Notes: generated from the letters alone by a model not told the origin. 64,000 nt of DNA from Ochromonas danica (GCA_015146655.1 VKHL01000094.1:45409-109408); one strand, 5' to 3'. Numbered from the stretch's first letter, positions 1 through 11,248 are shown. Program-made: numbers and translations.

Positions 1-67
1 CATGCTTCTGTGACTATTCAACATGGTAGGAGAAGAAGGAAAAGGATAGGATAGTGAGAGCACTTAC

Positions 68-276
68 CCCCATTTGATATCTTTCATCCGTAGAGCATGC
101 TTTCCCAATCCAACCACAAGGAAGGAAAAGAACAAAAATAGAATCATGAAGAAATTCAACTTGACTTGCATCATCACATAATCTTGACAGCAACTGTGTG
201 GAGTCTGAAAGAGCCCTGTGTAAACAGTGTGATTTGATGGGGTGGAGAACAATTCCATTTCCATCTCACACACCAC
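68..276 (-). CDS. Partial single-pass membrane protein, first exon only
   Basis: I do not recognise this gene. An open frame on the minus strand begins near 276 and runs about 69 codons to a good donor (GTAAGT, plus-strand 62-67), so the rest of the gene lies left of the window. The peptide has an N-glycosylation sequon (NHT) near residue 15 and a strongly hydrophobic, Phe/Leu-rich membrane segment around residues 41-57 followed by a basic stretch. Several closely spaced in-frame ATGs (residues 1, 5 and 7) make the true start uncertain. The 60 bases left of the donor are presumably intron. Confidence 0.35.
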
Positions 277-854
277 GGCCAGAGGGGTTGTACTGTGTGT
301 AACAGCCAGGGGTTGCCTGAGGGGGTGATGGGATTACATCAACTTCGATTTTCCACTTCCAGACCGAACACTTCGCTTTTCGCCTGCCTTGTTAACACTT
401 CTTTGCTCTTCATTCTACTTCAATATATCTCTTTTAGCATTAATTTATCTTTGAGAATTATATAATATCTATTAAACAATGGTATTATTCACACATCTTC
501 ACAACTCATCTTTTCACCTTGCAAGAGTGTATAATTTGAGGTTTAAAGTTCAACTTTGAGAGTTAACTTAACTTGGTAAAGATTAACTTGGTAAAGATTA
601 ACTTGGTCAACGATGTAATAGTGTATAAGATACTCAGAAGATATTGAGTTGTACTTGGTCAAGATAGTGAAGATAGTTGTACAACTTACAAACAGAGTGT
701 ACTGCTCGTTCAGCTATTGAAATCGTGAATCTAATTGTGCATATAAATCCACAAAAATCAATCTTTAAATGTAGAGAGCATTCATCTATTAACACACTCA
801 TTAGCATGAAAAATCAACAACTGAATGGTGTCTGTTTCTTTGGAGTATAAATAT
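277..854. other. Intergenic region, no gene seen
   Basis: This stretch of 578 bases separates two minus-strand genes. I see no supportable coding region or RNA. It is AT-rich and holds the short tandem repeat listed separately; the part nearest 277 should contain the promoter of the partial membrane-protein gene, and the part near 854 the 3' UTR region of the E2 gene. Confidence 0.6.
568..610. repeat. Short tandem repeat, 15-bp unit, about 2.9 copies
   Basis: The unit TTAACTTGGTAAAGA occurs at 568-582 and 583-597, and a third, partly changed copy (TTAACTTGGTCAA) follows at 598-610. It lies in intergenic DNA. A related ACTTGGTCAAGAT string recurs near 652-664. Confidence 0.8.
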
Positions 855-1714
855 CTATCCAAGGTTGCTTAGTAGAGCTTCCACAGCAGCATTCTCATCA
901 CCTTTTGATGCCAACAAAGCATTTCGAGCTGCTTCTTCAGGGAATCCCATATCCATTAGTCTACGTAAAGCTGGAGAAACTTCTGATACTTGACCATTAT
1001 TTGCATAAGTTGCTGTCCACTCTCTGGCTTGTGCCACAAACTCTGGATGTCTTTCCTTATACATGGTTGCCACGACGGCATCTTGAGGATCATTAGGCTC
1101 GGGAGAACATAACAAAGCCTGAAGACTGAGTAAAGCTGTTTTCATGGTCAATGCGGGAGACCATTGATCCTTGAGAATGTCAAGGCAGATAGCCCCTGTG
1201 ACGGACGAAATGTTGGGGTGCCAAACTAATTAAAACATGATGATAAACCATGATTATTCAAGCATTAGAGTATGTAGTGGTGAGGAGAGAGTTACCCTTT
1301 GTGATAAACTTCATTTTGGGTGGGCTGAAAGGATAGTCATTGGGAATATTAATATCAACATGAAAGACACCTCCAGTATAGGGCGTGTCGGAAGGACCAT
1401 TAATTGTCTGCATAGAAAAACAAAAAGGAAATAGAGGTTAAAAAATGATAGTCAGAGAAGTCAGAACACCATAACAGCAACAGCAATAATAATAATGGCA
1501 AAAAATGGAAGCAACAACACTTACTCCAATCATATGTGCTGGATTTACAGGATCTTGTTGAATACTGACACCACTAGCTTTATCATTTTGTAAGTCCTGG
1601 ATAAATATGCATTCATATTTTTATATCCTGTTTTTTTGGTTGGACTATTCATGGAGTAGAGGAAGTTGACAAACAAACCTGCAATTCTTTCCTTATTCTC
1701 CCAGAAGCTGCCAT
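855..1714 (-). CDS. UBE2K: Ubiquitin-conjugating enzyme E2 with C-terminal UBA domain (UBE2K/Ubc1 type)
   Basis: This gene encodes a ubiquitin-conjugating enzyme that accepts ubiquitin from E1 on a cysteine and builds chains with an E3. Four exons on the minus strand fit well: 1679-1714, 1525-1596, 1296-1407 and 855-1225, giving 196 residues, close to the 200 of human UBE2K. The UBC fold carries the TPY..G motif (about residues 45-48), the HPN motif (76-78) and the catalytic Cys near residue 87 in [16 protein letters not shown] domain with the MGF signature occupies about residues 155-196. Donors are GTTTGT, GTAAGT and GTAACT; acceptors end in CAG or TAG. The start at 1714 is the only ATG that precedes the conserved RIRKEL helix. 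It is divergent to the SPIN90-like gene. Confidence 0.93.
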
Positions 1715-2253
1715 TCTTTAATTTAATTTTTTACTTAATCTTCTTTACTTGACTAATGCGATCTTCTGTGTTTTTTCTTTCTAAATAGCACAGACTATAG
1801 TAATTTGTTTTTGTAATTTATTTATTGATTTTGTTATAATAAACAAAGGCAACAACGCGGCTGGGATGTGTCTGCTCACTCCGGCAGCGCTGTGCTGGGA
1901 GGAGGTTGTGTGTGTCAAGAAGAAAACCTCGAAAATTAATCAATGTTATTGATGATTTATATTGAATTGTTTCGGACTAGAAGGACTTATTTATATTTAA
2001 TAACATAAAGAAGAATCATTTGCTATTATCGGAATTCAATGTAATTTTGTGTATATTTACGCCAATCGCCATTGTAGACAGCACCTTCCCCGCGCAATTA
2101 GAAATAGTCGACATCCAAAACAACAATCCGCCATCATCAATCTTTGGATATTGAAAGAGATTGAACTATTAATCACCTTATTCCAAAATATTGTTTGGAA
2201 AGAAGTTGTTAACACCAAGTAGATCCTTTTTGTTTTAATATTTAAAAGGCAAG
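1715..2253. other. Divergent promoter region between the E2 and SPIN90-like genes
   Basis: This stretch of 539 bases lies between two genes transcribed away from each other, so both promoters must be here. A GC-rich island near 1855-1920 stands out from the AT-rich surroundings. No coding region or RNA gene is supported. Confidence 0.5.
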
Positions 2254-4045
2254 ATGGAGTCATTTCAATTTCGTTCCCTCTCCACGGATGCCATGGAAAC
2301 ATGCTTTCCGGCTACTGATAATGAATTAGTAAACTCTCTATCAGAGCATTTCTTCATTTCAGGCTCTATTCAAATGGACAATTTACCAGAAGTGATGGAG
2401 GTTGGTACAGCTATTGTTCCATTTGTTTGGATTTCCCTGATATTGTCATTGTTTGATATGATTCCAGATTATTCGAGTTGCTTTTGAAGATGGTGGATCA
2501 ACTGATGAAATAATTATTGAAGCTTGTCAATATATGGAATTTGCTCTGATTGACTTTTTATTGGCTGTCACTTCCTCTGACAGGTAAGAGCAGCACCTTT
2601 GTCTCCAGTGCTGTTTGGCCCATATTGATGATCATGTTTCATTGTGCAATCTGAAGGCCTGAATCAGCGATTGCATCTAGATGTCTAGCTTTTGCTAGTA
2701 ATATCTTTGATGATCTCTGGGTTCAATATACTGCGTTTCATCCTCGTAAGCTATGTAACGTCCTTCTTGCGTGTAAAGTCGTTCCAAAGAAAGTTCGACA
2801 GCTTGCCACGCTTAATACTCCTGTCAAAAGAAGGTCCAGTTATCTTGGATATGATCCTAGAGATAAGCGCGACTTCAACGTTGAGGGGTATGACGAAGAA
2901 GATGCCCGTTATGAACAAGAAATAGCTTTTAAAGCTGGTATTGAAGACAGCATTATGGTATATCTACTACTACTCTCCCAATTTTTTTATAAACACCAAG
3001 AAGATATCACTATTCATATTGCGAATAGTCGCGATCTTTCTTCTAGATCGACGCCTTCCGTCGAAGAGAACTATGAGTTGAAAATGAGCGAGTTGGTCAA
3101 CATGGAAGATTGTATAGACCAACTTGTGGTCGATCGTTCTCTTTTGGACCGATACTGCAGTGACATTCTGCTCTATCTGGTACAAACCATGCTATCCATA
3201 GCGTGTTCAACCTTTGAAGATGCAACACAGCATTGTGTGAAAATTGTCAGTGCTATTAATGATCAGTTTCCTCCGCTTAGCGCTGATCGACCTACCACAG
3301 AGGTACAATATTTTATTATTTACGCGATGTCGATTATACTCGTCACTCATACCTTCTCGGTGACAGGTAGCACGTTTCTTCATCCAGGCAGATAAGCAGC
3401 CGAATGCTGAAGGAAAGTTGACAAAGGTATGTTCTTCGGTGCATTTTGACTGGCTTGATAACTAATTCTGTTCTTCATAGACATTACTTTACATTCTCAA
3501 CGAGAATGGATATCCCAATATGATTGAAGGAGAGGCCTTAGCAGCTTGTAAGATGTGCATCCATCTTTTGGGTCAGTCTGCACCTATTGAACGGCTCGCT
3601 TCAAATCAGCAAAAGCAAAAAGGCCATTTCTATGCCAATGATATAAAGGTTCTTTTGGAGATCTGTCTGCGTGAATTGACGAATATTCCTTCTCATGATT
3701 TAACCAGTCTGCGTTTAAGGTTCGATATTAAACCATCTCCGTAGTATTGAGACGTCTGAATTTGTGAATTGTTGTTGTTTATGATATTGATATAATTATA
3801 GGTATATCCAATTATTAGAAGCTATAGTCACTCGCAGTTCTTGGTCTACATTGGGAGAAAAGCATCTGTAAGCATCTTGTTTTCTTGGATTTATTTTGGT
3901 TACATTATGACTTATTTTCCATACTTCTAACAGACAAAGCAAGATTGTGGAAACATTACAGTTTATTGATAATCATGATGCTCATGAAGCTTGTCGTGCC
4001 CAAGCAAACGGTCTTCTCAACGAGTATGGTTATTTGTTTCAATGA
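2254..4045 (+). CDS. SPIN90/Ldb17-like actin-assembly regulator
   Basis: SPIN90/Dip1/Ldb17 proteins activate the Arp2/3 complex to start unbranched actin filaments and act in endocytosis. Inferred exons: 2254-2400, 2468-2583, 2657-3302, 3367-3426, 3481-3719, 3802-3867 and 3934-4045, about 461 residues. The C-terminal half matches the family's leucine-rich armadillo-like domain: an NDIKVLLEICLRELTNIP block, then a segment around YIQLLEAIVTRSSW, then a helix ending ANGLLNEYGYLFQ. An acidic stretch (GYDEEDARYEQE) sits in the middle. A 63-nt segment 2938-3000 has usable splice ends and a length divisible by three, so it may be an optional intron; it encodes an odd hydrophobic run if retained. No SH3 domain is present, as in Dip1. 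Family assignment rests on the C-terminal domain only. Confidence 0.62.
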
Positions 4046-4830
4046 GCTTGGCAGGGTATTAGTATTTTCGTTAAATTTTGAGGCGCTTTATTATATAGGT
4101 ACTCCTGGTCTGTTGTTTGAGAAAGTGGTTATGCTAGAAATAGGTGTGTTGCATCCTATTGTGGTGATTTCTTGATGTCAGACACATACTCATGTTGTAA
4201 CAGACAGTTGCTCGCTAACAAGAAAATGTTGGTTTTCTCCGTATCTGACCCTAGACATGACTTTGTTGTTGGGAATGTCACAGCAGACTTTATTTTGGGA
4301 ATGGTATATCACAGCAGGTTTTATAATCATTTCTGTATGGAGGGTGTTTAGCGCACTCAATAGTGCATTTACTGTTGCCTCTCTTGCAAAGAGACTGAGA
4401 CTAAAGACACTAGGAGTATGAGAAAGGATGAAACCTAGATGTGGGCAAAGGAAGAGTAGAAGATTAATTTGCCAGACTGTTTGTCTTAAGTGATCTCAAG
4501 TGACATGAAGCGAATAACCTACTAACTCTAGGAACTCTAGGACTCTAGGAAGTTCCTACTGTAAAATATTTCTAAACAACATTTACAATTCCAGAATTGA
4601 ATCTAATTTAATTCCATGGAATTCACCTCGGTTGAAGATTCATCTGCATTTCGTTAAGTTAATGTTGTACCGGTACTCTTTCCAGTCATTTCCAACAACA
4701 ACGTCAAGAGAAGTGAGCTTGTTTGATTAGTCTTGTGTCTCGTTGATCTCGTAGCTTCGCTTGAGTTAGTTGACCTTGTTTGCTGTCTTTGGATTATAAA
4801 GCAGTGAAGGAATTATTTAATTGAATAGTT
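4046..4830. other. Intergenic region with imperfect repeats and a TTCCATGGAA palindrome
   Basis: No gene is supported in these 785 bases. Visible structure: an imperfect direct repeat of GGGAATG...TCACAGCAG near 4274-4317, a cluster of CTCTAGGA words near 4528-4550, and a perfect 12-bp palindrome ATTCCATGGAAT at 4611-4622, about 210 bases upstream of the next start codon. The same palindrome recurs in other intergenic regions of the window. Confidence 0.55.
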
Positions 4831-6657
4831 ATGTATATATTCGAATTTTTCTTTTCTTTCTTTCTTTTCAGCTGGTTTTTATTTGGTAATAGTAGTGGTA
4901 GTACAACAAATCCTTTACCTCCATTGTGCATTAATTCTGAAGATGAATTAGTCTATATTAATAAAAGTCTCTCTGCTTCACAAACATTTTATAATTGTTT
5001 AGCTAATATCCCTGATGGTGGATTATTACCCAGTTATTACAATGGTGGTATCTATGGACCCATTACATTTTCCACGGGTATTACACTAAACAACCTCATT
5101 GAGGTCAGTGAAAACCTTATTTAATTTGATCATTCTCTCTCATAATAATTTGTCTAATAATTTGTTATACAGATCGATGAAGTTCGTGGAACAGCAACTA
5201 TAGCATTCAGTATTGGTTGCTCATGGATTGACAAACGCTTTGCTATGCCTTTGTTCTGGAAAAATTATCATGCCTCTTCCATCCAACTCACCTTTATCGC
5301 AACGAATCAATCGATTGTGTTATTCACACCACAGCTTCGTTATCTTGATGCCAAAGAAGTTGTCTGTGTAGACGAAGATCTGACACTGTCAAACAAGAAT
5401 ATGTTCCTCTATAAAGCTGCATGCACTATCACGATAATTCAGACAACTTTAGAATTCAATCAATATCCTGATGATTTGCAAAGTTTACGACTTCGTGTTT
5501 ATGCCTATCCATATGATAATACTACTGCACTCATGGCAATTTACAATGGCGTTGCGTTCTCCACGGATGAAGAGGGCAACCCAACCTTCCCACAAAATCA
5601 ACTATGGGCTTATCACAGTAGCTCTGCTGATGTGTATAATTCGCAAGGTTCTTCTTCTGCTACTAGTATCGCCACATTTGAAATTAATGTCCAACGTAAA
5701 GGAGCTGGCATCGTGTTGAGATTAGTCGTCCCGGTGTTGTTATTGTTGATTTTGTCCACATTAACATTTTGGACGGTCCCTGATCAGCGTGTGTCAATTA
5801 CCATCACTATTCTATTGTCAGTATCTGCCTTATATATTGTTATTATCAATAACATCCCCATGGTCGGATATCTGACGAAGATAGATCGTTTCATTTTTTC
5901 GGTAAGTAGTTTAGCAGATGAATTGAGCCAATTTTATCTGATTGTTTTAATTTTTGTGTATATGTAGATGTTTCTTGTTTTAGTGCTGGTGGTAGTTATT
6001 CATCAGATGTATACTACTCTGCAAGATAAGCAAGACCGGTGGCCTTTACGTCAAGTCTACCTTCGCATTTTGGAATGTTTTGGTCGCACGGTGTTATTAC
6101 CTTTCATAGTATGTTATTTCTTGTATATTATGCCCTCTGCTTTCGGAACGTATTCTTCTCGTTTACATATTCGCAAGGCTATCGTGGGAGTCGTTCTTGC
6201 ACTTTCATCGATTATATTTTTGCGAGAAGCTGCAGGTTTGTATGCTGCATGGGTTCATGCATTGGAACTACTTATTGCCAAAGTGAATGCCAAGGAAACA
6301 ACTGTCCATGATTTATCTTGGATTGAATGCTTGGTCGTAAATATCTGGAAGTTCGAGGTGATCTCAGTGTCTCCTCAATTCTTGATTTTCGTTTTACAAC
6401 ATCGAGAAGAGGTTGATTTAGGCTTTAAAAGACGGTTGAGTTTACGCCAAGAAAGTTTTCTTTTAGAAAAAAGAAAGAGTGTTCGTTTTTCTGGTTCTCC
6501 AGATAGTGGTTTTGATATTGAAGGGGATCTCAGAAAGTTCTCCCTTGAAACAACTCAAGATGATGCTGTTCTATCCAATGAAGCAGAAGATAAGCCTCGT
6601 CTGAGAAGTGGCAACGAACCCAATAAAGTAGGTGGTCCCTCTATAGAAGAGGTATAA
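4831..6657 (+). CDS. Pentameric ligand-gated ion channel homologue (Cys-loop/pro-loop receptor superfamily)
   Basis: Three exons (4831-5103, 5173-5901, 5968-6657) encode 563 residues. Order of parts: a Phe-rich signal peptide (about 1-20); an extracellular beta-rich domain with a C..QTTLEFNQYPDDLQSL stretch that matches the loop where these receptors have the FPF/YPFD.Q motif; M1 with a central Pro (LRLVVPVLLLLILS); M2 (RVSITITILLSVSALYIVI); the M2-M3 loop NIPMVGYLTKID; and M3 beginning MFLVLVLVVV. The cytoplasmic tail after residue about 470 is charged and Ser-rich. Only one Cys is seen in the loop, so the classical disulphide is absent, as in bacterial GLIC/ELIC. Two hydrophobic stretches follow M3 (FGRTVLLPFIVCYFLYIM and IVGVVLALSSIIF), one more than the usual four-helix plan. 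Ligand and ion selectivity cannot be read from sequence. Confidence 0.8.
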
Positions 6658-7117
6658 TGAAATATGTATATATGTACATACGTTTGGAGAAGGATATTGT
6701 TTCTTTTCCTCTAGGAGCTTTTCGGCACATTACATTGTTTTAGTAGCTAGTAGGTTTTACGCTTTGCATGAGATGCATTGTCAATTTCCTTTTGCTTGTG
6801 TTTAGTCTACACAATTTGTTTTTCATAGAAATGAATTTGTCATGCAATCATTTTAGTGCTTTGTTGTGTTGTCCGGTAGTAGAACAACTGCATCGTCATC
6901 CTTGCTTGAAAAAACGGAGATTAATGCATTATTTACTTTACCCTGTATTTTCTATGTGTCCTTAACGGTAGTACTTTATGTTTTTGATGTAACCTAACCT
7001 TCTGATCAGAGTCAACAACAACCAACAAGTTACACAGCATAAGGCATGTCACAGTCACAAACAGCCATCAAAGACTTATTCAGCAATATATTGCCATCCT
7101 TTTCATGGTTAGCACGC
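6658..7117. other. Intergenic region upstream of tRNA-Pro
   Basis: This 460-base AT-rich stretch holds the 3' UTR of the channel gene and the 5' flank of the tRNA gene. No coding region is supported; a reading frame at 6768-6965 has no recognisable features. Confidence 0.5.
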
Positions 7118-7212
7118 GGGGAATTGGTCTAGGGGTATGATTCTCGCTTTGGGTGCGAGAGGTCCCGGGTTCGAACCCAGCCTTCGTTGCTAAGAAATTC
7201 CCGGATTCCCCC
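7118..7212 (+). tRNA. tRNA-Pro(UGG) with a 23-nt insertion in the T-loop
   Basis: Perfect 7-bp acceptor stem (GGGGAAT 7118-7124 with ATTCCCC 7205-7211) and discriminator C at 7212, as usual for eukaryotic tRNA-Pro. The D arm GTCTAGGGGTATGAT and the anticodon stem CTCGC/GCGAG (7143-7159) with anticodon TGG at 7150-7152 match the family very closely. The T-stem CCGGG (7165-7169) pairs with CCCGG (7200-7204), but the loop between them is 30 nt (7170-7199) instead of 7. The internal B box GGTTCGAACC (7168-7177) is intact. A T4 terminator follows at 7221-7224, nine bases past the predicted 3' end. Without removal of the insertion the T arm would be mispaired, so I infer an ectopic intron; a pseudogene is less likely given the perfect distal stems. 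Confidence 0.85.
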
Positions 7213-7220
7213 GCCAAATC

Positions 7221-7224
7221 TTTT
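7221..7224 (+). terminator. RNA polymerase III T4 terminator of tRNA-Pro
   Basis: A run of four T lies 8 nt downstream of the discriminator base. Its position supports a transcript that includes the T-loop insertion and the distal acceptor strand. Confidence 0.6.
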
Positions 7225-7492
7225 GCCTAAACAAATAGTGCTCTATTTATTGTGCTCTATTGTTTCATTTTATTATCATTATTTTATACTGTGCATGTTT
7301 TATTTCTATTGTCAGTTTTATCTTATCATTTCAAACTTCATTCGCAAAGCAGAAGGATAGTGTGCTACACAAAACGTGGCCAAAAACTCTGAGAGGTCAG
7401 AAACGCGTTTTGTTACCCTTCAGATCAATCTTGATTCATCATCATTATCATCATCACCTTTGTCGTCGTCTTCTTTCTCGATTGTCACATAA

Positions 7493-10400
7493 ATGGAAGA
7501 TAGGAATTCCTTGTCTGAGAAAGACACAGAAGAAGAAGTAGAAGAAGGAAACTTCTTCCCTGCTACTGTTGTTGATGATGCTGCTACTGTTGCTGTTGTT
7601 CATCCTCCAGCATGTCATGAACATCATTGTTATCGACCACGAACACTAGGAGAGAAATTAGAATATTTCTATCTACAATTTATACCTTTACAACAACAAC
7701 ATCATCAACAACAACAACAATCCAATAATCTAATCAATAATCCAATTGAAAAAAATGAAACAATTCATATTTTATTTCAAGATATTTTACATCTATTAGA
7801 AGATCATATTCTATTATATGATGAAGGTGAAGATGAAAGTTTACAAACTGAAATTATTGAAGATATACAACGTAAAATGATTCAATTTCTACGTCCATTC
7901 TATATTGATAGTGTAAATCAGTTAATTACATCCTGTACAAAACGATTACGTGCTAAAACAGCATTAGATGGGAATCATAGTCAAATAGATCATTCTCAAC
8001 GACATATCTATATTCTCATTGATCTGTATGGTTCATGGAGTAATTTATTAATATCATTAGTAAATTATTCATTTTCAAAATCTTCATGGCATTTTCTATT
8101 ATCTTCATTAATACAACGTGTTGCTGAAATGGCATGGCAAATTGTGATTACATTTAAAAAAGATCGTGAATTAGATCGTTGGTGTCAAGAGTTTATTGAT
8201 TTAGAAAGTGAAGAAGAAGAACAAAATAAGAATTTACTTGCTTTAGATCAAGTATTACAACAACTTGTTATGATGTATAGTGTAGAAGAACAATATCAAC
8301 AATTTCTTTATTCTTCATTTGAACGTTATACTATTATATCAGGTGAAGAAGAAGGTGAAGGTGCAGGAGGAGGTGAAAATGATGATCCATTTCTTCGATT
8401 TCAAGATATTTTGTGTAATTCTATATTATTATTATCACTTGAAGAAGGTCGAGGTGGTAGTAGTAATGGTCAGAATAGTCGTGTAAGATCTGATCCTTTA
8501 CAACTACTACCATTAGAAATGATTAACCGTTGGAAAGAACTTTCCTTCTATTATACTACATTAGAGACAGCTTATTGGGTATGGAGTATTAAACAAGCAT
8601 TATTACAAGGTGAATTAGTTGAAATTGAAGAATCGGTTTATGTTCCACAATGTCTAGAAGATTTATTATTTCTCTTTCAAAAAGTTATTGAACGTTGTTT
8701 AAGTTTTCAAGATGAACAAATTGTGTTTCTAATAGGTCAAAAGATATTAGAAGTTTTTCATTTCTTATTAGTACCTCAATCAGCAGCAGATAGTAGTAAT
8801 GGTGGTGGTTGTAGTAATGGTAGTAGTAGTAGCCATACAGAGTCATTACTATCGATGATATTATTCCAGCCTATGCTTTATCAAGGAGTGTTACAACCTG
8901 TTGTTATGGAAGGAGAAGGAGAAGGAGGAGAAGAGAATGTTGAAGTAGTCAACATGGAGAGAAATGCTGGTTGTTTTAAAGGGAGAAGGCGAGGATTTCA
9001 TTCTACATTACTTACTTTCCTTGTAGATCAAGCATTTACAACTTGTCTTAAGTTACCTAGTAACAAAAAACGACAATCTAGTCATTATGGTAATAGTTCT
9101 GGTGGTAACCAAATGGTTAACTCTCCTTCTACATCAGCTAAAGTGTCATCGACATTATCAGTTAAGACACCATTAACTACTCCACAGAAAAGTGATGGAT
9201 TATCAAAGGAGATTGTATCTTCCTCCTTTAATACACCTTCTCAACCTACTATTGACTCTAATAATGGTAGTAATAGTAATTGGCAAGATGTTTTAGCAAC
9301 AACTACTTCTGTGACTTCCTCATGGTTGAGTACATGGGCTAGTCCATATGTTGACAGTGCATTAGCAGCTACAGGAAGTATGAAGTTAAATAGTCGACAA
9401 GAGAATGATCAATCTAATGATGATACTACTACTATAACAACAAGTGGAGGACTATTAGATATGGTATCAAATGTAGTTGCTACAGGGTTAACATCATTAG
9501 CAACTCCAGCAAAAGAATCTCATTCAGATCTAACAACCGCATCTAATGTTACTACCACCACTACCAGTTCCTCTACCAAGATGCCTCCACCTCGTAATAT
9601 GACAATGGAGGAGATGCTTCTTCATGCTCTTGATCCTGACGCACAAACAAGTAGTAATAATAATAATGGCAATGGTAGTACCTTTATGTCAGCTTCAGCT
9701 TCAGCTTCTCATATAGAATTAGATAATAGTCGATTTATAGAGTCAAAAATGGAGACAGAACGACAAGCTTATTGGCGTTATTATCTATCTATTGATATCT
9801 ATCATAATCGTAATCTCTTATGGGAAGTAAAAGATGAAAATGAAATGAAAGAAAATGGAGTGCAAAGAGAAGAAGAAGAAGTTGTCTATCTTAATGCATT
9901 AGCTGCTGCACTTCAAGCAAGTAGGAGGATATATGCTACATTTGATCCTACTAGTTCCTCAAGTCTATTGGAATCCTATTCAGGTAGCAAAACTGGATCT
10001 AATAATGATGCTAATGAGACAATTGAAGAAGAATGTGCACGATGGTGGAAAACGAAGTACCCTAGTATTGCCATTTTAGCTGAGGTAAGAACTAACTAGT
10101 GGACTCTCTTTTGGAGGCCATGATTGCCTTTTTGCTGTATGTGCTGACTTGTGATTTGGTGGGTTTTGTAAACAGGAAGCAAGGAAATGTGTGCAAGATT
10201 ATGACTCTTGTCTAAGACATGGTATTCATCGATTGTTGTGCAGACATTGGTTTCTATACCTTCAACGTCCTCTATTGGGTGTATGTCGACAACGTGATTG
10301 GCAACTCTCTGGTAATGAGATGGAAAGCTGTTGGCATCAATCACGTCTTGCTCAGATTGTTTCTGATTATCTCTTGTCCTTTCAACCACGTCAAGAGATT

Positions 10401-11009
10401 GACTTTCGACTTTCCATAGTTTTGAATGGAAAAGGTTCTGAGTCAGGTTCAAACCAATCTCAAGGCTCTGGTGGAGGATTATGGGGAGATATGATGGGTA
10501 ATCTCATGTCATGGGGAAGACTTGCGAGTGGCTCAACAGGTTCTTCAACCACTGGCGTAGATGGAAGAAGAAGAAATGGCAGCGGCAAAGCAGATCCAAG
10601 TTATCTGTCTGAACCAGCATTCCATACCTATTTGTTGGAGTTAACTATTTTCTTCACTCGTACTCTCTTGGAAGATGTCTTGTTACTTTGTGATTTCAAT
10701 GAATGGGGTGCTTTACTATTTCAACAAGAGGTTATGCAAGTGATTCGTTATTTACAGTCTCTACTTCGGCTAGCTGGTGGTAGTGCGGAGTTGCTAAGCC
10801 AACAGCATGGTCTCTGTCTTGCATTAACTCGTGCATGTAGCTTCTTAGTACTCGATCAACCATCTCATGTCTTGCAATATCGTATTGCTCCTCTGGATCC
10901 TAAACGAGTGAAAGAAGTGCTTGCTCGTCGGAAGGATTTTCGTCAAGAGATCATCACTAACCTCTCTTTTCCTGTTGTTAATACCAGTGTTGATAAACAA
11001 AAATCATAG
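7493..11009 (+). CDS. COG4: Conserved oligomeric Golgi complex subunit 4 (COG4)
   Basis: COG4 is a lobe A subunit of the COG tethering complex, which captures retrograde vesicles at the Golgi and binds SNAREs. Two exons, 7493-10084 and 10176-11009 (donor GTAAGA, acceptor CAG), give 1141 residues, longer than the roughly 785 of human COG4. Assignment rests on the C-terminal end: helices around LLFQQEVMQVIRYLQSLL, then VLQYRIAPLDPKRVKEVLARRKDFRQEII, which matches the conserved W.L...EVR.VL.LR.DF end of the family. The extra length is Gln-, Ser-, Asn- and Thr-rich low-complexity sequence (about residues 60-85, 430-470, 540-760). The start at 7493 is the first ATG of the frame; the acidic first 25 residues look plausible but are not conserved in what I know. 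Confidence 0.78.
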
Positions 11010-11162
11010 TAATAGTAATGCTGTTGTTCTTAACCTATCGAATTATCACTGTTCTTGTTGTTATAATTTGTGTTTCTCCTTTACGTTCTATTTTTATGGG
11101 AGGTCTCCTGGTTGTTTGTCTTTCTATTGTATGCTATCGCAAGGGATTCCCTCAAGCGGTTT

Positions 11163-11244
11163 GGCTGAATGGCCGAGCGGTCCAAGGCGTTCGACTCAAG
11201 TTCGAATCTCTACGGAGGCGTGGGTTCGAACCCCACTTCAGTCA
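11163..11244 (+). tRNA. tRNA-Leu(CAA), intronless
   Basis: A type II tRNA of 82 nt. The acceptor stem is GGCTGAA with TTCAGTC (one G-U pair), discriminator A at 11244. The anticodon stem TTCGA/TCGAA encloses loop CTCAAGT with anticodon CAA. The long variable arm is formed by TCTC/GAGG around TACG, and the T arm GTGGG-TTCGAAC-CCCAC is perfect. A T4 run follows at 11249-11252. tRNA-Leu(CAA) is commonly intron-bearing in eukaryotes, but this copy has none. It lies in the 3' flank of COG4 on the same strand. Confidence 0.95.
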
Positions 11245-11248
11245 CAAC

